In this document: positions 57,055-64,000 of the stretch, piece by piece
How positions within the stretch are numbered: the stretch's first letter is position 1
Layout: every line of letters starts with the position of its first letter
Source of the DNA: Lentinula raphanica
Lineage: Eukaryota; Basidiomycota; Agaricomycetes; Agaricales; Omphalotaceae
Direction: 5' to 3'
Length of the DNA: 64,000 nucleotides
NCBI GenBank assembly: GCA_027919835.1
Contig: JANVFP010000013.1
Location: 868,001-932,000 of the forward strand
Made by a program: the position numbers and the translations under genes
Notes under the pieces: model-generated
What the model saw: the letters and a program-made list of their open reading frames with translations, nothing else
The model's database searches: none
Told to the model about the DNA's origin: nothing

Positions 57055-59545
57055 TCATTGCTTGTTCTTTGCGATTTCCCTTGCAGCCTTGATCAACGGC
57101 GCTAACGTTCGGAGAGGTTCCGACAGTTTGAAGAAGGGATGCTGAAAGGGTTCATGTTGAGTACGAGGGCTTCCAAGACAAACCTTATTGATTGCACTAC
57201 TTACCTGTAACAACTCTGTCGCGGTAGGTCTCTTTTCCGCGTCAACCTCCAACGTTTTCGCCAGATAGTCACTGAACGTGGCTGACAAATTCTCCGGGTT
57301 CGCGATTTTGGGCGTACCGTTCGTGGCAATGAGATAGAGGGCTTTGAGCGGGTTCTGGTTTAGATAAGGCGGCTCGCCCTCGATCATCTCGATAGCCATG
57401 ATTCCCAAGCTCCATATATCGACCTTTGGTCCGTATTCTTTACGTGTTACAACCTCGGGTGCCATCCAGTAAGGTGTACCAACCATAGTCGTACGTTTGG
57501 CATGGGCAGGATCAGAGATTTGGGCACAGAAACCGAAGTCGGCTGCGAAAGAGGACGAGAGAAACAAGTGAGCTTGTGTCGTAGTCGAAACTTCGCGAGA
57601 GATGCGTACTTAGCTTGATGTCTCCAACCATGCTCAACAGAACGTTGTCACTTTTGATATCCCGATGAATGACACCATGTCTGTGTAGATGTTCTAATCC
57701 TTGTGCCGTTTCCCTTGATACGGCCGCAATCTGGCCTTCAGTCATCAGGTTAGCGGTGACAACGTCCGTCAATGAACCACCCTCCATGTACTCCATCACG
57801 ACCCAAAGATCATTCTTGTAGAGGAACGAATCGATGTAGTTGACGATGTTTGGATGACGCGAGGAACGCATAACAAGAATCTCATTGATGATCAAATCCT
57901 TCTTGGGCTGTTTTTCGAGGTCCATCTGTTTGATAGCCACGGAGAGGTTCGTTCCGACCTGGTAGGCGGTGTAGACACCACCAGATGCACTGTGAACGGC
58001 AGACTCAGTACGAGAGTAAACACATGATTATCGGTTGGAGGCATACCCTTGTCCTATTTTGACTAGATTTCTATACAACCTGGTAGGGTCTGCATCCGTA
58101 CAGATCTGTTGCAATCGGCGAACGATATCTTCCTCCTTCTCCTTATCAATCGGTTTCTTCTCTCTTCTGCGAGGAGTAGCGACGCCTGTACCAGCCGCTT
58201 TAGCCAGCTGCTGTGCTGCAGGTGACGGGGCCGGCTGTTGCTGTCGGCCTTCTGTAGGCCGCGGAGCATCTCGGTGAGGCTGAGGCGCTTTGAGCGGCAG
58301 ATCAGTGGAAGATGATCCAGGTGAGGCCTTGGGCGTGCGATGCGCTGGCTGCTGTGACGAGCTTGCACCTGATGTAGGAGTGGAGGAAACCCCGGGACCA
58401 GGCGGTCGTCGATCCCGGGTAGTGTTGGACCGGCTGACAGACGGATCATTGGGTCTGGCTGGTTTGGAAGGTGCTCGCTGTGAAGTCGAACGGTCTAGAG
58501 AAGGCGTGACAGTTGTTGGAGGAGAGGGTGCCGGACGATACGCTGACGGTGCACTAGGCTTTTTGGGTGGGGCTGGTGGGGCCCGCTAAATGGAGAGTTC
58601 ATCATCCGTGTAGAGAGATAAGTATAGACACTTACTGAGCTTGTAAGGTTATCGTCAGCAGTGCTACTTTTACTCCCTCCATAAGTTAATCCGCTGGCCA
58701 AATCGGGGGTATTTCCACCCATAGCTCCAAGCTTGTCCCAAACATCACCGTGGCCTTCTTGATAGAACTTGACAATTTCCATTACTGCCTGAGGGTTCTT
58801 TTCCTGTTCCGACTTGGAAATACCGCTCTCCTGCAAGAGTTGTTGCCATTCTTTTGGCATGCCGGTGAATTCTCCAGTTGAGGAATTGAAACCGACATGG
58901 GTGAGATGGACAGGATCGTAGGGAGTGGATATTTCTGGACGTTTGGATGAGTTGAAAATAAAGCCAAGAACGCTCTTTTTAGATTTTGTCTGAGTGCTGC
59001 TTCGGGATCTGTTGGCGATGGTCCCTGCGGAGTTATTGAAATCTGCTGGGATTGATTCGGCAGGATCAGCGTAGAACTGGCCGTCGTTAGACAGTGGCGG
59101 GCCTGGCTGAGAGAGACGTCGTGGGTTGCTTGCAATGGGCTCTGCCTGGAAGAGATCATTCAAATTGGCCGTGTTGGCGCGAGAAGGACGAGGCGGAGGC
59201 GAAGAGGTCGTCATAGTTGGCACAGCGGGCGTTTGCGAAGGCGGATTGGCTGGTAAAGAGAGCTTTCTGGTGCGTGGTTTGTGTAGTGTAGATTTTGTAG
59301 GCGGAGCAGGAGCAGTTCTGGAAGGATTAAAGCCCTTGTAGTTGTTGGCTTCTGCAGCGTGAAGATTGGATTCAGCGAGTAAAGCGTTGTACTCGGCGAC
59401 GCTCTCCCGGCTCGGCCTGGGAAGATTGATGGATGATTAGGATGACAGAGAGACAGAGGATTGAAGGGATAATTAAGAGGACAATTCACCTGTGGTATTC
59501 AACTGTGATGTTCTTGGAATGACGACGGTGCTGGACACTGGACAT
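57055..59545 (-). CDS. STE20: p21-activated kinase (PAK), Ste20 type without PH domain
   Basis: PAKs are Cdc42/Rac effectors that drive MAPK cascades and polarity. The start at 59545 opens [19 protein letters not shown] Pro/Ser-rich region with PxxP stretches leads to the CRIB (p21-binding) domain, [20 protein letters not shown] to [18 protein letters not shown]. More disordered Pro-rich sequence ([18 protein letters not shown]) precedes the kinase: [67 protein letters not shown] and the Ste20 signature [13 protein letters not shown]. It ends REIAKNKQ at 57055. No PH domain lies before the CRIB, which separates it from Cla4-type PAKs. All catalytic residues are present. Confidence 0.95.
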
Positions 59546-60487
59546 ATCCTGACACAGCCAGGCCAATTGTTGTTGTTAAAGGCAACAGTAGACGTTGACG
59601 CTGAGAGAGTTTAATGTAGACTTGTTGGGGGCTGTTGGCGGCGTCAAGGTGAAAAAAGAGAGAAAATGGGAGAAGGACGGTTGATGTGTTGTTGTGCGAT
59701 ATTATTATCACTCGAATTCGACTCTACCACGTGCTACGTCCTTCACCGCTTTTCTCACTTATAGCAGTGCTGCCCGAAACGTTCATCATGGATCCATCCG
59801 ATGGTACTTCGTCATTATCCCCTCTTTTCAGCTCTCTCTCATCTTTCATTGGATCGTTCTTTCTCAAATTCATTTTAGTCCTTAGAAACCATTTTGTTGG
59901 CCAATCAGCATCTATAACTACCACCCATCCTTTGATACCGGTGGTAGCAATTTACAAATTCAATGGGGACACCGAGAATGCGACAGGATGCGACCCTGGC
60001 GCTCTGAAACTCCCAACAGTTGGGAAGGCACAAGTTCATAATCCGAAATCGTGATACGGCCCAGTAGTCACGAGCAATATCGACAGCATGATGAAGCACC
60101 CGTCTGGAACACCGGAAACTTGGCAGATGAGACGCACAAAAGATATATCATACAGTCAATCAACATATTGCACATCATTCACAGAGGCTCTCTAAATCTC
60201 TCTCAGTCCGCGATGATTGTTGTTAGGAATTGCATGATGATTCCTCCAGTGGGACCTAGGAGGACCTAGGTGAAGAAGGTACGATCACTGGTCCCTGGCA
60301 GTACATATGGACTCATTTCCTGCTGGGAAGAAAACTCAAAGATGCCCAAAACGTTCCATGCATGTTGAGTAGTAATAAAAAGACAGTATCTGTTGAGTGA
60401 GATTATGCGTACGTGTACAAAATGCTGAATGCTTTCTACGATACAGTTGAGAGAGAAATATTGAAGAAAAAATCCTAAACGCATTGT
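59546..60487. other. Intergenic between PAK start and TEL1 end, one doubtful ORF
   Basis: About 940 bp. A plus-strand frame from ATG 59788 to 60054 (MDPSDGTSSLSPLFSSLSSF, then a hydrophobic stretch and TENATGCDPGALKLP) is the only candidate. It lacks recognised motifs and is probably chance. No repeat or RNA gene was seen. Confidence 0.35.
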
Positions 60488-63400
60488 TCAGTAATAAGGA
60501 CCCCAACCTAAGGCAAAATATGATGATTAGCTGCATGCCTTCGAGTCATTTGGATAGATATGTACACACCATAATACATCGTTCCCAGATTATACGTGTC
60601 AGTAGCCTCAGCAACCAGCGTTCTGACCGCTGCTGCTACGCTCAGCGTCTTACTGAGCTTCCCAGAAACACCCATCAGCGCACGATCCGCGTCTTCTTGT
60701 GCGCGAGTGCTATCTAAGTTAATACCGATGCCTAATCTCTCCGTGAGAATCCTCTCGTTTTCGGGATTCTTCATGATAAGTGCTGTAGTCGTCGCAGAGT
60801 CTTCATGGTCGACTTGCTTCTTCATCTTGTAATCACTCACGGTCCTGGGAGAATTGCATTGTTAGTGTCAGAGTAGAGAACAGGTCAATCCCAGACCGAC
60901 CAATTGTACAATGGATCATAACGAAACACTTGTAAGACGGTCATGATCACATCTGACCCGTCTCTGAGGACTCGAAGAGTTTCTTCGGCACATCGTTGGA
61001 AAACACCATTCGTGCCAGATATCCCCATTCCATCGATCATGTCGGGCGTCATCCGGAACGGAACGTTTTCTGGTACTGGTAGGAGTTTTCCCTGCGACTG
61101 GTTAGGGCGTTAATCTTTCGATGAAGGATGCACTCACTTGATCAAATGCTACGCCAAGATCGATATGAATAGCTTCGCCCGTGCTGTTGTCCATGAGGAT
61201 ATTAGAGGTGTGCCGATCCCCAAGACCCAGAATATGACCAACGATGGAGGTAGTAGCGACGCTCCGAGTGTAGTTCAGCCTTGTACGGAACCAAGAAATC
61301 GGGGTCTTGTGAATCTCCGTAAAGTAGTGCCGCATCACAGGTTTGTACTTTTCCATGCATTGCAGGTAGAATTTATGGTTGGCCTCGGGCGTTGCACCAG
61401 AACTCTTCTGTTGGTCTAACAATAGTTTGGCAATGCCTTTCAAGTCTTTGGGCCGATATCTGTACCATTAACTGTGTAAACAATGAAGCATGAAACATGA
61501 AACATGAACGGACCGAGGATGAGCTTTGTCAAGCCAACTTTTCAAAGTTGTTGTGTTACCGACAAACTCGAGAATGCCGGCTTGACTTGCCAGTGGTATC
61601 ACTTTGTACCCTCGAATATGCAGATTGCGTCGCTTCGTCTCGGCGTCGCGGTTTAGGACTACATTCACTAGGTCGAAGACTTGTTCCATGACAGCATCTT
61701 GACGTAGGTCATCCTTCTGATTGCCTTTGAACTGGAAGACATGAGTATGTACATCTAGGTCTGTATCGACGCACTCACAAGTTGTTTATACTTGCGACCA
61801 TCTGTACCATAACAAAGGATGATCTTAGGAAGATTGATACCACCCGCGGTATCATATTCGCCCGCATATTTTTCTACACAAACACACTCTTTGGAATCAT
61901 ATCGTGTGGAGGGATCGATAGGAGTGTACGCGGTGATGACGGGAACTGTTCCACGACTCAACCGCAGATTTCGAATAGGCTGATCACTAGGAACTTTCTT
62001 CTCTTTCGACACGGGGTGATTCGCAAACGTCAAAGATGCCTCACAGAGCTCTTGTACAGCAGCTGTACGCGCTTGAGTGGCTGGGTTCTTCAGCAGGTGA
62101 TTGAATATAGCCTTTGCTGCTAGGGATCTACCAGTAGGTGTTGAATCCGTTTCAGTGGCCTTGCCTGCGGAAATACGACCTGAGCTTCGTCGTTCGGTGG
62201 TGGTGTTCGTTGAGGTATTCGAGGGTTGCAAACAGAACAACTGATAGAGGCTATGGAAAGGATGTTCTGTGCACATTCGAATCATAGTAGGCCGTAATGT
62301 CTTTTGTGCTGGGGAGTTCTTGTCGTCGATCCGGGAGAATATTTGATGCTGTAGGAGAAGTGTCAGGGATACAATCAGCAAGCTGTACGCCACTTGCCGC
62401 CAGGAATACGAGTTTACGAGATGGCACCCGCTGGAGAGCTCCAACAAGACACTGTTGGATAGGATCATAGTCGAAATTGGATAGCCAGAGTGAGCAGAAT
62501 CGGATGGGCACGTCCTCGTCATATTCATCCGATGCCTCAAGACAGCGAGAGTACATGTTGATAGCCTGTTCAAGATAAGCATCACGATTGTGAATGAAGT
62601 CGGCGATGGCTTTATTGTCTTGCGCTAGAACTTTCCTGACTGCAGCGATGGTATTTGCTAGGCCTTTGTCTATGGAGCGACCCCTCTGTTCCTGCTTCAT
62701 TTGCTCGTAGTGTCGAAGCTCTTTCTCTTTGCGTTCTTTGTACACGTTCAGGCGGATCAGATCCGGAGAATTGAGAGCTGCCTTGTATTGATCTTCGGCG
62801 AATTTGGCGAATTGGTGATAGACAGAAGCACGTCCCTCGCGATTGTGTGGACTGCCGTCAACGAGAGCGATGGCTTTCTCAAATAATTCATGTGTTATGA
62901 ATGATGGTTGTTCGAGGCAAGCTTCCGCCATCCAAGAGCCCTGGGCGTGAACTGTTTAGACAAAGGTAACACAGACGGGATAATCCACATACCAATCGCG
63001 CAGTCACTTCTGCTTGCCATAACGGATCGTCACTTCCGATTTCCCTTTGTAGATCTTTGAGATATTCCACAGCATGTTTTTCTTCTTTGTGAGACCATAG
63101 AACCGACGCAAACTCTTCCTTGACTCTGTGAGGAGATATTCCCTCGAGGCTCCTAGCTTGTATTACAGAATTGAGCGCGATCTGATGCTGACGCGTCTCC
63201 CGGGCGGCCTGGGATAGGTGAAGAAGACACTGATTCTCCACATCGAGTAATAGATGACTGAAAGGAGAAAGCATATTGCCAATTTGATCACGCTGTTCCT
63301 TTCGTCTGGCCGACTTGATGAGAGAGAGGCGAGTTGCCATGATACTTTCCACGTCGTCGAAACTAGAGGGTTGACATGAGTTGGAGTGCTTGATATCACA

Positions 63401-64000
63401 AAAAGTGAACAAACCGAAAACCAGACTCGACCGTAGTAAATGTTGACCACTTCGAAACATCCCCAGATTTGCTGGCAAGGAGATTTTGAACGAAAGGCGA
63501 TCTCCATTGAACGACCTGACTGAGAGACATCAACGACTGGATTGCGTCGCGGATCTGTGCAATATTTTCGGAACCAAGATTACGAAGGTTTTCCATTTCT
63601 TTACGCAGGACCTGCCGTATGACAGCATCAGTGACTCCATGGTCCCGTTCACGATGTATAGCCCGAAGCGCGAGATATAGAGAAGCACCAGGCAAATGTC
63701 CGTCATGAGTCTCCGGGAGGTCCCATGTTTCTGCTCTCCAACCCAGCTGGTAAGCGATATTAGGATTTTCGCGATCACAATTGAGGAGAGTCTGCGTTGC
63801 GATACGATTGAACCCGTAAGAATGAAATGATTGTAGAAGACCTTCAATTTCCTTTGAATTTTGAGCATCGGTTTCTAGAGCCGCGCCGTGAAAGCGAAAG
63901 GCTTTCTCCCATTCCTTCTCGTGATGAAACCGCCTCATCAAGAACTGATGATGGTCCTGAGTCTGTATAGCATAGAAACCATCGGGCTCGTCAATGTTGC
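60488..64000 (-). CDS. TEL1: Tel1/ATM checkpoint kinase (PIKK), C-terminal part
   Basis: Tel1/ATM responds to double-strand breaks through the MRN complex and maintains telomeres. The gene enters from the right edge inside the FAT domain ([40 protein letters not shown]). The PI3K-like kinase domain follows: [56 protein letters not shown] and [11 protein letters not shown] (the DLG-type metal loop, normal for ATM). FATC is [20 protein letters not shown] joined over an intron (60508-60569) to TMYYGWGPYY and a TGA at 60488-60490. ATM rather than ATR or DNA-PK is favoured by [13 protein letters not shown] and HIDLGVAF. The N-terminal two thirds are outside the window. Confidence 0.95.

Noticed and set aside
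59788..60054. Plus-strand membrane-like ORF between PAK and TEL1
   Set aside because: One hydrophobic stretch without motif or introns; both flanking genes are clear and no homology is recalled.

Overview
This window is nuclear DNA of a filamentous basidiomycete, most likely an Agaricomycete. The evidence is intron-dense genes with phase-consistent introns of mostly 50-65 nt, and family content typical of that group (Ppo-type fatty-acid dioxygenase, gEgh16-like secreted protein, small secreted cysteine-rich proteins, seven-TM orphan proteins, fungal F-box/CxxC proteins). There are no bacterial, viral or CRISPR features. Species cannot be named from the sequence. Layout from left to right: 1-8473 (minus) is most of a TOR kinase gene, with only the FATC end off the window. 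9423-11480 (plus) is an M20-family amidohydrolase, followed by a DnaJ-X co-chaperone (minus), a Ser/Pro-rich unknown protein (minus) and a Sos7-like kinetochore protein (plus). 16.8-17.4 kb looks like a decayed coding relic. 17.7-25.8 kb holds a gEgh16-like secreted protein, a small secreted Cys-rich protein, a DUF676 lipase and an MFS transporter. 27.0-31.9 kb is a complete Ppo-type (dioxygenase + P450) oxylipin enzyme. 32.1-32.8 kb carries a tRNA-Ala with an intron, a 275-bp foldback element and a second, GC-centred hairpin. Next come NOC4 (ribosome biogenesis), two tandem small secreted protein paralogs with near-identical promoters, a WW-domain protein with a 12-nt micro-exon, a second tRNA-Ala with an identical mature body but a different intron, the fourth subunit of DNA polymerase delta, coatomer epsilon, an F-box protein and a DUF985 cupin. 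48.2-54.8 kb contains two paralogous seven-TM genes, both with a GC-AG intron, flanking a kinase-like gene and a disrupted F-box/CxxC pseudogene. The right end has a small ORF, a PAK/Ste20 kinase and the C-terminal part of Tel1/ATM (minus, running off the right edge). The genes do not form an obvious metabolic cluster. Most are housekeeping or signalling genes (TOR, Tel1, PAK, COPI, Pol delta, Noc4), interrupted by lineage-specific accessory islands at about 17-21, 32-33, 36-39 and 47-56 kb. I found no clear undescribed system. The most useful leads are the paired tRNA-Ala genes with diverged introns, the two stacked foldback elements, the promoter-conserved secreted pair, the conserved GC-AG intron in the seven-TM paralogs and the F-box pseudogene between them. 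All exon structures were read by eye from splice signals and frame continuity, and no database search was run.
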